Source of the DNA: Sphingomonas lacusdianchii
GTDB taxonomy: Bacteria > Pseudomonadota > Alphaproteobacteria > Sphingomonadales > Sphingomonadaceae
DNA: 64,000 nucleotides
Direction: 5' to 3'
Assembly (NCBI RefSeq): GCF_022664395.1
Contig: NZ_JAKRET010000002.1
Coordinates: 248,001 to 312,000 of the forward strand
Part shown: positions 8,158-17,045 of the stretch, piece by piece
How the letters are laid out: every line of letters begins with the position of its first letter
Position numbering within the stretch: position 1 is the first letter of the stretch
The notes under the pieces: model-generated
Database searches by the model: none
The model's input: only the letters and a program-made list of their open reading frames with translations
What the model was told of the DNA's origin: nothing
Program-made: the position numbers and the translations under genes

Positions 8158-8588
8158 GCCGCTGCTTCCCCCAGAACCTCGCTGGCGACCGAGATATATT
8201 TGCGACCCGCCTCACGCGCGGCGGCGACCGCCTCGGCGACCTTCATCGCCTTGCGCGCGCCGCCCAGACGGATCAGCATCGGCAGGTTGATGCCGGCGAT
8301 CACCTCGATCCGGCCGGTTTCCATCAGCGAGATGGCGAGGTTGCTGGGCGTGCCGCCGAACAGGTCGGTCAGCACGATCACGCCCTGTCCCGCATCGACC
8401 GCCGCGATCGCGGTGGCGATGTCGGCGCGGCGTTCCTCCATATCGTCCTCGGGACCGATACATACCGTCTCGATCCGCTCTTGCGGGCCGACGACATGCT
8501 CCATCGCAACGACGAACTCCTGGGCAAGACGACCATGCGTCACCAATACCAACCCGATCATGTTCGTCGTCGTTCCCACATCCGTCAT
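8154..8588 (-). CDS. PTS mannose-family EIIA domain protein
   Basis: The protein accepts phosphate from HPr on the histidine of LVTHGRLA (H18 counting from the chosen start) and belongs to the EIIA-Man fold, with LTDLFGGTPSNLA and INLPMLIRL further on. No EIIB, C or D partner is present, as is usual for this alphaproteobacterial regulatory PTS. I chose ATG 8588 (144 residues) because it overlaps the rapZ stop in ATGA; a second start at 8561 (MIGLVLV) is possible. The gene overlaps ptsH by four bases, so the proteins are probably made together. Confidence 0.9.
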   Translation of the reverse strand: MTDVGTTTNMIGLVLVTHGRLAQEFVVAMEHVVGPQERIETVCIGPEDDMEERRADIATAIAAVDAGQGVIVLTDLFGGTPSNLAISLMETGRIEVIAGINLPMLIRLGGARKAMKVAEAVAAAREAGRKYISVASEVLGEAAA

Positions 8589-9475
8589 GGCGCGCGCCGT
8601 GCGCCTTCCAGCGAATCCTGTGGCGCGGTGCCCAGATCGCGATGTTCTATCGTGGGGGAAAAACCCTGTTCGCGCAACCATGCCCCCATGCGTTCGGCGA
8701 CATGGACCGACCGGTGTCTCCCGCCGGTACAGCCGAACGCGATGGTGACATAGGATTTCCCCTCCGCCTTGTAGCGCGGCAGCAGGATCGACAGCATCGT
8801 TTCGAACGAGGCGATGGCGGCATCATAGGCCGGATCTGCCTGCACATAGGCGGCGACATCGGCGTCGAGCCCGGTGCCCGGGCGCAGCACCGGGTCCCAG
8901 TGCGGATTGCGCAGGAAGCGCATGTCGAGAACGATATCGGCGTTGCGCGGCACGCCCCGCGCGAAACCGAACGACAGCACCGACAGCACCGGATCGGCGC
9001 TGCCCGGTGCGGCGAACGTCTCGCGCACCCATTCGGCCAGCGCGTTGCGCGAGAAGTTGGTCGTGTCGAGCAAGCGGTTGGCGAAGCCGCGCAGCGGTTC
9101 GAGCACCTCGCGCTCGCGCTCGATGCCGTCGGCGGCGGTGCGATCGGTCGCCAGCGGATGGCGGCGGCGCGTTTCGTTATAGCGCCGCTCCAGCTCGGCC
9201 TGGCTGCTGTCGAGGAACAGCACGCTGACCCCCAGATCGGGGCGGTCGCGGATCGACCGGACGATCGCCTCGGCATCGAAGCCGCGCGTCCGCGTGCCGA
9301 TGCCGATCGCCAGTTGCCGGTCGGCATCGGCGGGGCTGGCGGCGATGAGGTTGCCGAGCAGGCGCAGCGGCAGATTGTCGACAATGTCCCAGCCGCTGTC
9401 CTCCAGCGTCTTGAGCACCGTCGATTTTCCCGCCCCCGACATGCCGGTGACGAGCAGGATATCGGCATGGCGCAT
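8585..9475 (-). CDS. rapZ: RNase adapter protein RapZ
   Basis: RapZ-family proteins bind nucleotides and, in enterobacteria, bring RNase E to a small RNA that controls amino-sugar synthesis. The 296 residues contain the Walker A GMSGAGKST (11-19), the Walker-B-like VSVLFLDSSQAELERRYNETRRRHPL, and the C-terminal FGCTGGRHRSVHVAERM typical of the family. The role of RapZ in Alphaproteobacteria is less clear; its fixed place between hprK and the EIIA gene suggests a link to PTS phosphorylation. It starts at the last base of the hprK stop (TAATG). Confidence 0.93.
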   Translation of the reverse strand: MRHADILLVTGMSGAGKSTVLKTLEDSGWDIVDNLPLRLLGNLIAASPADADRQLAIGIGTRTRGFDAEAIVRSIRDRPDLGVSVLFLDSSQAELERRYNETRRRHPLATDRTAADGIEREREVLEPLRGFANRLLDTTNFSRNALAEWVRETFAAPGSADPVLSVLSFGFARGVPRNADIVLDMRFLRNPHWDPVLRPGTGLDADVAAYVQADPAYDAAIASFETMLSILLPRYKAEGKSYVTIAFGCTGGRHRSVHVAERMGAWLREQGFSPTIEHRDLGTAPQDSLEGARRAP

Positions 9476-9888
9476 TATCGGAGAATCCTGTCGAGCATGA
9501 GGTCGATCTTGGCGGGTGCCGAGGCTTCGAGCAACGCCAGTCGGTACGCGGGGATGGCGATGCCGGCGATGACCCGCGTCGCCGGTTCGGGCAGGCGATC
9601 GGGCGTACCGGCCTCGACGAACAGGGCGACCGGCACCCTCGCCAGGGTCGGGCGATCGACGATGCCGATTCCGCGCACCTCGATCCGCCCCGCAATGGTG
9701 GCGGGGGCGGTCGCGTGCAACTCGCCACCTTCGACGTGGAGCAGCGTATAATCGTCGCTGACCAGCACCGCGCCGCGATCGATCAGGCGTAGCGCGAGGT
9801 CCGACTTGCCCGATCCCGACGGCCCGGCGATCAGCACGCCGACCCCGCGCATCGCGACGCAGCCGGCATGGATCGGCGGTTCGCTCAT
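9475..9888 (-). CDS. hprK: HPr kinase/phosphorylase, short alphaproteobacterial form
   Basis: HprK phosphorylates HPr on serine and can remove that phosphate. This is the short form lacking the N-terminal domain of Gram-positive HprK: 137 residues starting MSEPPIHAG. The P-loop GPSGSGKS is at 22-29, the SDD acidic pair at about 44-46, and GRIEVRGIGIVDRP matches the HprK signature. The gene overlaps chvG by four bases and rapZ by one. Context ties envelope sensing by ChvG/ChvI to the phosphorylation state of HPr. Confidence 0.92.
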   Translation of the reverse strand: MSEPPIHAGCVAMRGVGVLIAGPSGSGKSDLALRLIDRGAVLVSDDYTLLHVEGGELHATAPATIAGRIEVRGIGIVDRPTLARVPVALFVEAGTPDRLPEPATRVIAGIAIPAYRLALLEASAPAKIDLMLDRILR

Positions 9889-11459
9889 GCGCCGACGATC
9901 GGCAGTTGCACGACGAAGCGCGCGCCTTCGCGGTTATCCCGACGTGATTCGGCGGCGATCATACCGCCATGCCCTTCGACGATGGTCCGGGCGATGGCAA
10001 GGCCGAGGCCCGAATGCTGGCCGAACGCCTCGCCGCCGGGGCGGACCGAATGGAAGCGGCGGAACACCGCCTCGCGCTGCTCGGGGGGCACGCCGGGACC
10101 GTCGTCGGTAATCTCGATCTCGACCAGATCGCCGTCATTGCCGCCGCTGATCCGCACTTCGCCGCCCGGCGGCGAGAAGGAGATGGCATTGTCGATCAGG
10201 TTGGCGAACACCCGTTCCAGCCGCGCGCCTTCGCCAAGCACCACCAGCGGATCGTCGCCGTCGCGCTCGAACTGCAGGGTGACGCCGCGTTCGACCCCGC
10301 GATCGACGCGGTAGGCGACCAGCGCCGCGATCAATGCGGCCAGATCGACATTCTCGAACTTCGCACGCGCCAATTGCGCGTCGAGGCGCGACGCATCCGA
10401 AATATCGGTGATGAGCCGGTCGAGCCGATGCACATCCTCCTGCACGATCGCCAGCAACTGGTCGCGCAGATCGGGGTCCCTGACCGTCGCGAGACCATCG
10501 ACCGCCGATCGCAGCGAGGCGAGCGGGTTCTTGAGTTCGTGCGTCACGTCGGCGGCAAAGGCTTCGGTCGCGTCGATCCGGCTGCGCAGCGCGCCGGTCA
10601 TGTCGGACAGCGCGCGGGCGAGCATCCCGATCTCGTCGCGGCGGCTGGGCAGGCGTGGGACGACTACCTCGCGGTCGCGGCCCAGCCGCACCCGGATCGC
10701 GGCGCGCGCCAGCATGCGCATCGGCCGGACGATGGTGCGCGCGAGGAACAGCGACAACAGCACCGACAACAGCACCGCGACGGCGAGGACCATGCTCAGG
10801 CGGGCGCGTTCGGTCCGCACCGTCTGGGTGATGTCGCGGGCATTGACCGTCGCCATCAGCACCCGGTCCTCGGGCAGCGGCGCGGCGGCGGTGACGACCG
10901 GTGTCCGGTCGGGCGCGCGCCACACCGTCGCCGCCGTGCCGCCGGTGGTGCGCACCGTCACCACATCCGGCCAGCGCAATCCGCGACCCGGCGCACGCTC
11001 GCGGTACAGCGGGTCGCGATCGTTGCGGACCACGGTATCGATCACCGCGTCCAGCGCGCGCGCCGCATCCTGTTGCCAGCCATCCTTGTCGGGGTCGAGC
11101 AGCTGGAAATTGCGCACGCCCAACTGCCGGCTGTCGGCGACCAGCCGCCCGCGCCGGTCGTAGATGCGCAGGCGCAGCCCCGATTTGCGCGCGAAATTGA
11201 CCATTTCGTCGGTGCGCTCATCGGGCGCCAGCAGCGTCAGCGCTTCGGCGATCAACCGCACCTCGCGCTCGGCCTGCGCCACGCGGCCATCGACGATGCG
11301 CGCGCGGTAGCTGTCGAGATAGAAGAAGCCGCCCGCCAGCAGCGCGAGCGCGAAGATGTTGACGAACAGGATGCGCGGGGTCAGCGACACGCGGCCCGAC
11401 CAGCGCAACGACAGCGCGCCTTCGTCGGGTGGACGGTCGATGGGATCAGCGGCGGGCAT
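9885..11459 (-). CDS. chvG: ChvG-type sensor histidine kinase
   Basis: An inner-membrane kinase that senses envelope or acid stress in related bacteria and phosphorylates ChvI. The 524 residues show TM1 at about 30-48, a periplasmic stimulus-sensing domain, TM2 at about 221-241, a HAMP region, the phosphoacceptor block FAADVTHELKNPLASL with H307, and an ATPase domain with LERVFANLIDNAISF, ITDDGPGVP and GLGLAIARTIVEGHGG. All kinase boxes are intact. It is separated from chvI by 176 bases that hold a family A repeat, which is unusual for a two-component pair. The downstream junction with hprK is an ATGA overlap. Confidence 0.93.
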   Translation of the reverse strand: MPAADPIDRPPDEGALSLRWSGRVSLTPRILFVNIFALALLAGGFFYLDSYRARIVDGRVAQAEREVRLIAEALTLLAPDERTDEMVNFARKSGLRLRIYDRRGRLVADSRQLGVRNFQLLDPDKDGWQQDAARALDAVIDTVVRNDRDPLYRERAPGRGLRWPDVVTVRTTGGTAATVWRAPDRTPVVTAAAPLPEDRVLMATVNARDITQTVRTERARLSMVLAVAVLLSVLLSLFLARTIVRPMRMLARAAIRVRLGRDREVVVPRLPSRRDEIGMLARALSDMTGALRSRIDATEAFAADVTHELKNPLASLRSAVDGLATVRDPDLRDQLLAIVQEDVHRLDRLITDISDASRLDAQLARAKFENVDLAALIAALVAYRVDRGVERGVTLQFERDGDDPLVVLGEGARLERVFANLIDNAISFSPPGGEVRISGGNDGDLVEIEITDDGPGVPPEQREAVFRRFHSVRPGGEAFGQHSGLGLAIARTIVEGHGGMIAAESRRDNREGARFVVQLPIVGA

Positions 11460-11498
11460 TCAGCGCATAACCCTCTTGCGCTTGGCCGCCAGCCAAAA

Positions 11499-11611
11499 CC
11501 GTTCGTCCTGAGTAGCCGCTGAGCCTGTCGAAGCGGCGTATCGAAGGACCGCGACGGCAGATGCTTCGATACGGGTCTTCGACAAGCTCAGCCCCTACTC
11601 AGCACGAACGG
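11499..11611. repeat. Dispersed imperfect inverted repeat, family A copy 2
   Basis: It starts CCGTTCGTCCTGAGTAGCCG and ends CCTACTCAGCACGAACGG, with GTATCGAAGGACC and CTTCGACAAGCTCAGCCCC inside, the same order as the copies at 741-852 and 27622-27736. It lies between chvI and chvG, so it must be transcribed through if the two genes share one mRNA. Confidence 0.85.
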
Positions 11612-11635
11612 TTTGATACGGTGCCACCTGCATCC

Positions 11636-12343
11636 TCAATCGTCGGCGAACCGATACCCCGCGCCATATAGCGTCTCGATCGCGTCGAAATCCTTGTCGA
11701 CCTGCCGGAACTTGCGGCGCAGGCGCTTGATATGGCTGTCGATGGTGCGGTCGTCGACATAGATGTCGTCCTGATAGGCGGCGTCCATCAACTGGTTGCG
11801 GGTCTTGACGATGCCCGGACGGCTGGCCAGCGTTTCGAGGATCAGGAATTCGGTGACGGTCAGCGTCACATTCTCGCCATTCCACGTCACCTTGTGCCGC
11901 GCCGGATCCATGGCGAGGCGCCCGCGCTCGAGCACCGGCTGCGCGCTGTCGGCGCTGCCCGGCTCGCCCGGCTGGGCCGGTTCGGCCCGGCGCAGGATGG
12001 CGCGGATGCGTGCGATCAGCAGTCGCTGCGAAAACGGCTTGGCGATATAGTCGTCGGCGCCCATCGCCAGCCCCAGCGCCTCGTCCAGCTCATCGTCCTT
12101 GCTGGTCAGGAAGATGACCGGCAGGCGGCTGCGCTCGCGCAACCGGCGCAGCAGTTCGAGTCCGTCCATGCGCGGCATCTTGATGTCGAGTACCGCCAGA
12201 TCGGGTGGATTCTCGGCAAAGGCCTTCAACGCCACCTCGCCGTCCGAATAGACGCGCGTCGTGAATCCTTCGGTCTGCAACGCGATCGAGACGGAGGTCA
12301 GAATGTTGCGGTCGTCGTCGACCAGCGCGATCGTGGCGGTCAT
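11636..12343 (-). CDS. chvI: ChvI-type response regulator
   Basis: An OmpR-family transcription factor phosphorylated by ChvG. From the ATG at 12343 (235 residues) the receiver domain opens with [14 protein letters not shown], has the phosphoacceptor in [13 protein letters not shown] (D53) and KPFSQRLL for the conserved lysine. The C-terminal winged helix holds [13 protein letters not shown] and [17 protein letters not shown]. An in-frame ATG at 12400 would add 19 residues with no family match. It is the first gene of the operon ending in ptsH and is divergent from pckA. ChvI regulators in related genera control envelope and metabolic genes. Confidence 0.93.
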   Translation of the reverse strand: MTATIALVDDDRNILTSVSIALQTEGFTTRVYSDGEVALKAFAENPPDLAVLDIKMPRMDGLELLRRLRERSRLPVIFLTSKDDELDEALGLAMGADDYIAKPFSQRLLIARIRAILRRAEPAQPGEPGSADSAQPVLERGRLAMDPARHKVTWNGENVTLTVTEFLILETLASRPGIVKTRNQLMDAAYQDDIYVDDRTIDSHIKRLRRKFRQVDKDFDAIETLYGAGYRFADD

Positions 12344-12606
12344 GGCCTGGGGTCCGTCTGCATCGCGTGCAGGGTTAGGCGAAAGGGGGGCAAGGCTCAA
12401 TGGCTTCGACAGTTCAAATCATCATATAATTATTCGACTTTCTCCTTTCGTCTCATATTGGTCGCGTACAGCAAACATCATGTCGATATTCGTGTTTAAC
12501 GCGTTTGACGCGATGCTTTCCCAAGCATAGAGGAAGCACAGCGAACTCGGCGCGGGACGGCGGACATGGCGTGCGCTGCCCGTGATTCGACAGGGAGAAG
12601 GGCAGC
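12344..12606. promoter_or_regulatory. Divergent chvI/pckA intergenic region, locally AT-rich
   Basis: The 263 bases between the two divergent starts hold both promoters. The stretch 12410-12490 is clearly richer in A and T than its surroundings (CATCATATAATTATTCGAC and so on). At 12496-12515 there is a tandem-like ACGCGTTTGACGCG. A purine-rich GGGAGAAGGG lies seven bases before the pckA ATG as its ribosome binding site. No operator can be assigned with confidence. Confidence 0.4.
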
Positions 12607-14214
12607 ATGGCGATCGTGACGCCGCAATACGGGCTGGCAGCGATGGGAATCGAAACCGGCGCCGATGTGCATTGGAATCTGCAGACGCCGCAGCTCGTCG
12701 AACAGGCGGTCGCGCGCGGCGAGGGTCGACTGGCCAAGGACGGCCCGCTGGTGGTCACCACCGGCCGGCACACCGGCCGCAGCCCGCAGGACAAGTTCAT
12801 GGTCCGCGATGCGATCACCGAGGACACGGTGTGGTGGGGCAAGACCAACCGCGCGATGCAGCCCGAACATTTCGCGACGCTGAAGGCCGACTTCCTCGAA
12901 CAGCTGACCACCGAACCGACGCTGTTCGTACAGGACCTGTTCGGCGGATCGCAGCCCGAACACCGGGTCAAGGTGCGCGTCATCAACACGCTGGCGTGGC
13001 ATAACCTGTTCATCCGCACGATGCTGGTCCGGCCCGAAGCGGCCGATCTGGCCGACTTCATGCCCGACTTCACGATCATCGACCTGCCGACCTTCCGCGC
13101 CGATCCCGAACGCCATGGCTGCCGCACCGAAACGGTGATCGCGGTCAGCATGACCGAAAAGCTGATCCTGATCGGCGGCACGCAATATGCCGGCGAGATG
13201 AAGAAGTCGGTGTTCGGCCTGCTCAACTTCCTGCTGCCCGAAACCGGCACGATGCCGATGCACTGTTCGGCCAATATCGGTCCGAACGGCGACACGGCGG
13301 TGTTCTTCGGCCTGTCGGGCACCGGCAAGACGACGCTGTCGGCCGATGCCAGCCGCACGCTGATCGGCGACGACGAACATGGCTGGTCCGACACGGCGGT
13401 CTTCAATTTCGAAGGCGGCTGCTATGCCAAGATGATCCGCCTGTCGGCCGAGGCCGAACCGGAAATCTTCGCGACGACCAAGCGCTTCGGCACCGTGCTC
13501 GAAAATGTGGTGATGGACCCGGATACGCGCACGCTCGACCTCGACGACCCGAGCATCGCCGAAAATTCGCGCGCCGCCTATCCGATCGACTTCATCCCCA
13601 ATGCCTCGGCCGACAATATGGGGCCGACGCCGCGCAACGTGGTGATGCTGACCGCCGACGCCTTCGGCATCCTGCCGCCGATCGCGCGGCTGACCCCCGA
13701 TCAGGCGATGTACCACTTCCTGTCGGGCTATACGTCGAAGGTCGCCGGCACCGAGATCGGCGTGACCGAGCCGGAACCGGTCTTCTCGACCTGCTTCGGT
13801 GCGCCGTTCATGCCGCGCCACCCGTCGGTCTATGGCAATCTGCTCAAGGAGCGGATCGCCAAGGGCAATGTCGATTGCTGGCTGGTCAACACCGGCTGGA
13901 CCGGTGGCCAATATGGCGAAGGGCGCCGCATGCCGATCAAGGCGACGCGCGCGTTGCTCAACGCCGCGCTCGACGGATCGCTTGCCGGGGGCGAGTTCCG
14001 CACCGATCCCAATTTCGGGTTCGAGGTGCCGGTATCGGTTCCGGGCGTCGACGCCGCGATCCTCGACCCGCGTTCGACCTGGGCCGATGGCGACGCCTAT
14101 GACCGCACCGCCGCCAAGCTGGTCGACCTGTTCAACCATAATTTCGCGCAGTTCGCCGACGCGGTCGACGCCGGCGTCCGCGATGCCGCGCCGAAGACCC
14201 GCGAACTGGCATAA
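12607..14214 (+). CDS. pckA: Phosphoenolpyruvate carboxykinase (ATP)
   Basis: PckA turns oxaloacetate and ATP into phosphoenolpyruvate, the first committed step of gluconeogenesis. The 535 residues show [15 protein letters not shown] near the N-terminus, HCSANIG, the P-loop [21 protein letters not shown] for metal binding, [11 protein letters not shown], and the PINPGWTGG-like [19 protein letters not shown] with the conserved arginine that contacts nucleotide. It is complete with a good Shine-Dalgarno. Its place opposite chvI-chvG-hprK-ptsH matches the arrangement known in rhizobia and fits control of carbon flow by that regulatory module. Confidence 0.97.
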   Translation: MAIVTPQYGLAAMGIETGADVHWNLQTPQLVEQAVARGEGRLAKDGPLVVTTGRHTGRSPQDKFMVRDAITEDTVWWGKTNRAMQPEHFATLKADFLEQLTTEPTLFVQDLFGGSQPEHRVKVRVINTLAWHNLFIRTMLVRPEAADLADFMPDFTIIDLPTFRADPERHGCRTETVIAVSMTEKLILIGGTQYAGEMKKSVFGLLNFLLPETGTMPMHCSANIGPNGDTAVFFGLSGTGKTTLSADASRTLIGDDEHGWSDTAVFNFEGGCYAKMIRLSAEAEPEIFATTKRFGTVLENVVMDPDTRTLDLDDPSIAENSRAAYPIDFIPNASADNMGPTPRNVVMLTADAFGILPPIARLTPDQAMYHFLSGYTSKVAGTEIGVTEPEPVFSTCFGAPFMPRHPSVYGNLLKERIAKGNVDCWLVNTGWTGGQYGEGRRMPIKATRALLNAALDGSLAGGEFRTDPNFGFEVPVSVPGVDAAILDPRSTWADGDAYDRTAAKLVDLFNHNFAQFADAVDAGVRDAAPKTRELA

Positions 14215-14228
14215 CGGTCAGGAGAGGA

Positions 14229-14255
14229 GCGCCCCCGCCACGATAGCGGGGGCGC
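14229..14255 (+). terminator. Hairpin after pckA
   Basis: GCGCCCCCGC at 14229-14238 pairs perfectly with GCGGGGGCGC at 14246-14255, starting 15 bases after the pckA stop. The following bases CGTTCCT are only weakly T-rich, so it is a likely but not classical intrinsic terminator. Confidence 0.6.
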
Positions 14256-14322
14256 CGTTCCTGCGGATAGCAATCGCTCCTTCCGCGTTATGCCCCCGAC
14301 CGGCCGACAGGGAAGGGGAGCG

Positions 14323-14511
14323 ATGTTCTACGACGCCAACGCCTGGCCGCCGCCGCCCGACGGCTATGAACCGCCCCGTCCGCCCGCGCGGCTGACCCGG
14401 CCGCAGGAACGGGTGATGATCGGGACGATCGCGATCTTCCTGCTGGTGATGTTCGTCGGACCGCTTGCCGGATCGTCGGTGGTGATCGCGCTGCTGTCGC
14501 TCTTCACCTGA
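14323..14511 (+). CDS. Small single-pass membrane protein, unknown function
   Basis: A 62-residue protein begins at the ATG preceded by GGAAGGGGAGCG. The N-terminal half is polar and proline-rich (WPPPPDGYEPPRPPARLTRPQE); the C-terminal half is one hydrophobic segment, IGTIAIFLLVMFVGPLAGSSVV and onward, with a cytoplasmic-then-membrane layout. I do not recognise a family. An ATG at 14290 would add 11 residues but lacks a ribosome binding site. It sits alone between pckA and the convergent yaaA, seven bases from the yaaA stop. Confidence 0.65.
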   Translation: MFYDANAWPPPPDGYEPPRPPARLTRPQERVMIGTIAIFLLVMFVGPLAGSSVVIALLSLFT

Positions 14512-14517
14512 AGAGCC

Positions 14518-15273
14518 TCAGCCCCGCAAGAAGGTCCAGCGATCCCCTTCTGCCCCGGCAAAGCGATAGCCGTCGCTGTCGAAGCCCCGCATCGCCTCGA
14601 CATCGGTCACCCGATGTTCGCACATCCACCGCGCCATCATTCCCCGTGCGCGCTTCGCGTGAAAGCTGACGAAGCGTGGTCCATCGGGTCCGTTCTCGCG
14701 GAAATCGACGTTTATCACCCGCACGCCGTCCGGCAGCTTGCCCGCCACCGCATGCCAATATTCCTGGCTGGCGAGGTTCAGCACCACCCCGTCGCCGCTC
14801 GCCGCCACATCCTCCGCCAGCAAGGCCGCGATCCGAGTTCCCCAGAAGGCGTAGAGATCGCTCGCCCGTCCCGGCGCCCAGCGCGTTCCCATCTCCAGCC
14901 GATAGGGTCGAATTACATCCAGCGGGCGCAACAGCCCGTACAGGCCCGACAGGATCCGCACGTGGTCCTGCGCGAACGCGAACCCCGGTTCCTCCAGCGA
15001 TTGCGCATCGAACCCGGTATAGACGTCGCCCGCAAATGCCAGCAGCGCCGGCCGCTCGGGTGCCTGATCGAATTCGCGATAGCGCCGCGCGTTCAGCTCC
15101 GCGAGTTTGGGCGAAATCTTCATCAGCGTCGCCAGCTTGGCCGCCCCCAGCCGCGCCGCGCCGCGGGCGATCTGTCCGGTCGCTTCCCCCAGTCGCGGCA
15201 TGCTGTGCTGCGGCAAATCGGGCAGGGCGGTATCGTAATCGAGCGTCTTGGCGGGGGAGAGGATGGCGATCAT
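14518..15273 (-). CDS. yaaA: Peroxide stress protein YaaA (DUF328)
   Basis: YaaA lowers free intracellular iron and protects DNA during peroxide stress in E. coli. The 251 residues match the family length and its conserved blocks: MIAILSPAKTLDY at the start, MKISPKLAELNARRY, FAGDVYTGFDA, ILSGLYGLLRPLDVIRPYRLEMGTR, NLASQEYWHAV, and KRARGMMARWM near the end. The gene is complete and single. It lies divergent from the TPR-like gene, whose leader begins about 190 bases away. Confidence 0.92.
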   Translation of the reverse strand: MIAILSPAKTLDYDTALPDLPQHSMPRLGEATGQIARGAARLGAAKLATLMKISPKLAELNARRYREFDQAPERPALLAFAGDVYTGFDAQSLEEPGFAFAQDHVRILSGLYGLLRPLDVIRPYRLEMGTRWAPGRASDLYAFWGTRIAALLAEDVAASGDGVVLNLASQEYWHAVAGKLPDGVRVINVDFRENGPDGPRFVSFHAKRARGMMARWMCEHRVTDVEAMRGFDSDGYRFAGAEGDRWTFLRG

Positions 15274-15463
15274 CGCCGCCGCCTATCGACCCGCAACGCC
15301 GCCGTCAAAGGGGGGCGAGGGAGCACAATCGTTCAACGCGCGTTCACGCGATGTCCGGCATCGGACGACGCGCGCGCCCGCTTGTGCGGATGCGTCGTTG
15401 GACTTACAGGAACGACGCCTGCCGGGCGTCGTTCCGGCATCAGTTTTCGGGAGAGATCACGGC

Positions 15464-16762
15464 ATGACGTTCGTTTCCAAGGCTGCCCTCGCCGCCATGC
15501 TCGGCCTGGGTGCAACCCTGGTCGTCGCCCCGCCGGCCGACGCCCAGAAGCGCAAGAAGGAAGAAGCCGCCCCCGCCGGCCCGCAGGTCAGCGAAGCGTT
15601 CCGCACCGCCATCCTCGCCGCCGACGCCGCGGTGAAGGCCAAGGACTTCGCCACCGCCGACACGCAACTCGCCGCCGCTCAGGCCGCGATGACCGCCGGC
15701 AATCAGGACGAGGCCTATTTCCTCGCCCAGATCAAGGTGCAGGCGGCACAGGGCAAGAATGACCGCCCGGCGCTTGCCGCGGCGATCGACGAACTGCTCG
15801 CCAGCCCGAAGCTGAAGACCGAAGAGCGCGGCGGTCTGTATTTCAACCGCGGTATCCTCGCGCTCGACGCGAAGCAGGGCGACGCTGCCAAGCAGTTCTT
15901 CCAGCGCGCGCAGCAGGCGGGCTATAACGATCCCGATCTCGACCTGCGCCTCGCCCAGATCGAGATTCAGGGCGGCAATATCGACGCCGGCATCCAGAAT
16001 ATGGATAAGGTCATCGCCGCCAAGAAGGCCGCCGGTCAGCCGGTGCCGTCGCAGTGGTACGACTATATGGTATCGCAGCTGTACAAGGCGAAGCGGTCGG
16101 CCGATGCCGGCCAGTGGGCGCGTCGTCAGCTGACCGAATATCCGACCCAGGCGAACTGGCGCAAGGTGCTGATCCTGTTCCGCGATCGCGCCGACAATAA
16201 CGGCGCGACGCTCGGCAATCAGGCGCGCGTCGACGTGCTCCGCCTTATGCGCGATACCAAGTCGCTGGCGGACCAGAACGACTATCGCGAATATGCGCAG
16301 GTCACGCAGGATATCGGCCTGCCGTACGAAACCGTCACGGTGATCGACGAAGGGCGCGCGCAGGGCAAGATTCCGGCATCGGCGACGGTGTTCAACGGCA
16401 TCAAGACCACCGCGCAGACCCAGATCAAGGCCGACGGCTCGGTCGCGGCGCTCGAAACCCGTGCGAAGGCGGGGGCGAACGGCCGTGCAGCGGCTGCCGC
16501 CGGCAACGTCTATCTGGCGAATGGCAACAACGCCAAGGCGATCGAACTCTATCAGCTCGCGCTGCAGAAGGGCGGCGTCGATGCCGACGAAGTTAACACC
16601 CGCATCGGCATCGCCCAGGCGCGCTCGGGTAATGCGGCCGACGCCAAGGCGTCGTTCGCCAAGGTCACCAGCGGCCCGCGCGGCGAGATCGCGACCTTCT
16701 GGACGCTGTTCGTCGACCAGCCGCGCATCGTTGCCTCGACCCCGGTCGTCGGCAACAACTGA
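15464..16762 (+). CDS. Secreted TPR-like protein
   Basis: A 432-residue protein with a cleavable signal peptide (FVSKAALAAMLGLGATLVVAPPADA, cut near residue 26) and then mainly alpha-helical, alanine-rich sequence with tetratricopeptide-like repeats, for example AKDFATADTQLAAAQAAM, GDAAKQFFQRAQQAGYNDPDLDLRLAQIEI and NNAKAIELYQLALQKGGVDADEV. Such proteins usually hold protein complexes in the periplasm; no specific partner can be named. The ATG at 15464 follows GGGAGAGATCACGGC. A frame extending upstream to 15248 has no signal peptide and was not used. A strong terminator follows the stop. Confidence 0.8.
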   Translation: MTFVSKAALAAMLGLGATLVVAPPADAQKRKKEEAAPAGPQVSEAFRTAILAADAAVKAKDFATADTQLAAAQAAMTAGNQDEAYFLAQIKVQAAQGKNDRPALAAAIDELLASPKLKTEERGGLYFNRGILALDAKQGDAAKQFFQRAQQAGYNDPDLDLRLAQIEIQGGNIDAGIQNMDKVIAAKKAAGQPVPSQWYDYMVSQLYKAKRSADAGQWARRQLTEYPTQANWRKVLILFRDRADNNGATLGNQARVDVLRLMRDTKSLADQNDYREYAQVTQDIGLPYETVTVIDEGRAQGKIPASATVFNGIKTTAQTQIKADGSVAALETRAKAGANGRAAAAAGNVYLANGNNAKAIELYQLALQKGGVDADEVNTRIGIAQARSGNAADAKASFAKVTSGPRGEIATFWTLFVDQPRIVASTPVVGNN

Positions 16763-16784
16763 TCGCGGTCAGCTTGATGCGGAG

Positions 16785-16823
16785 CGGCCCGGACAGGCGA
16801 CTGTCCGGGCCGTTTTTGGTTTT
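16785..16823 (+). terminator. Rho-independent terminator of the TPR-like gene
   Basis: CGGCCCGGACAG at 16785-16796 pairs perfectly with CTGTCCGGGCCG at 16801-16812 around GCGA, followed at once by TTTTTGGTTTTT. This is a textbook intrinsic terminator 22 bases after the stop. Confidence 0.92.
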
Positions 16824-16850
16824 TGTCCTTAGACCTTTCCGCACTCCAAC

Positions 16851-16964
16851 CCGTTCGAGCAGCTTCGAGTTTGTCGAGAAGCGTCCGTCGAGAACGCGGC
16901 TTTGTGGCGCGGCCTTCTCGACTTTGGTTCTCGACAAGCTCGAACCTGCGCTCGAAGCGAACGG
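16851..16964. repeat. Inverted repeat related to family A (subtype)
   Basis: The element begins CCGTTCGAGCAGCTTCGAG and ends GCTCGAAGCGAACGG. Inside, TTTGTCGAGAAGCG and CTTCTCGACTTTGGTTCTCGA are arranged as inverted pairs. It shares the CCGTTCG/CGAACGG ends, the length of about 114 bases and the TCGACAAGCTCGA core with family A but differs in most other bases. Confidence 0.6.
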
Positions 16965-17045
16965 ATGGAGGGCGAGCGGCGGCGGAGTAGGGGGAAAGCA
17001 GGGCTACCGCAGCGCCACCGGGAGATCGCCCCGGCAACCCGAACC

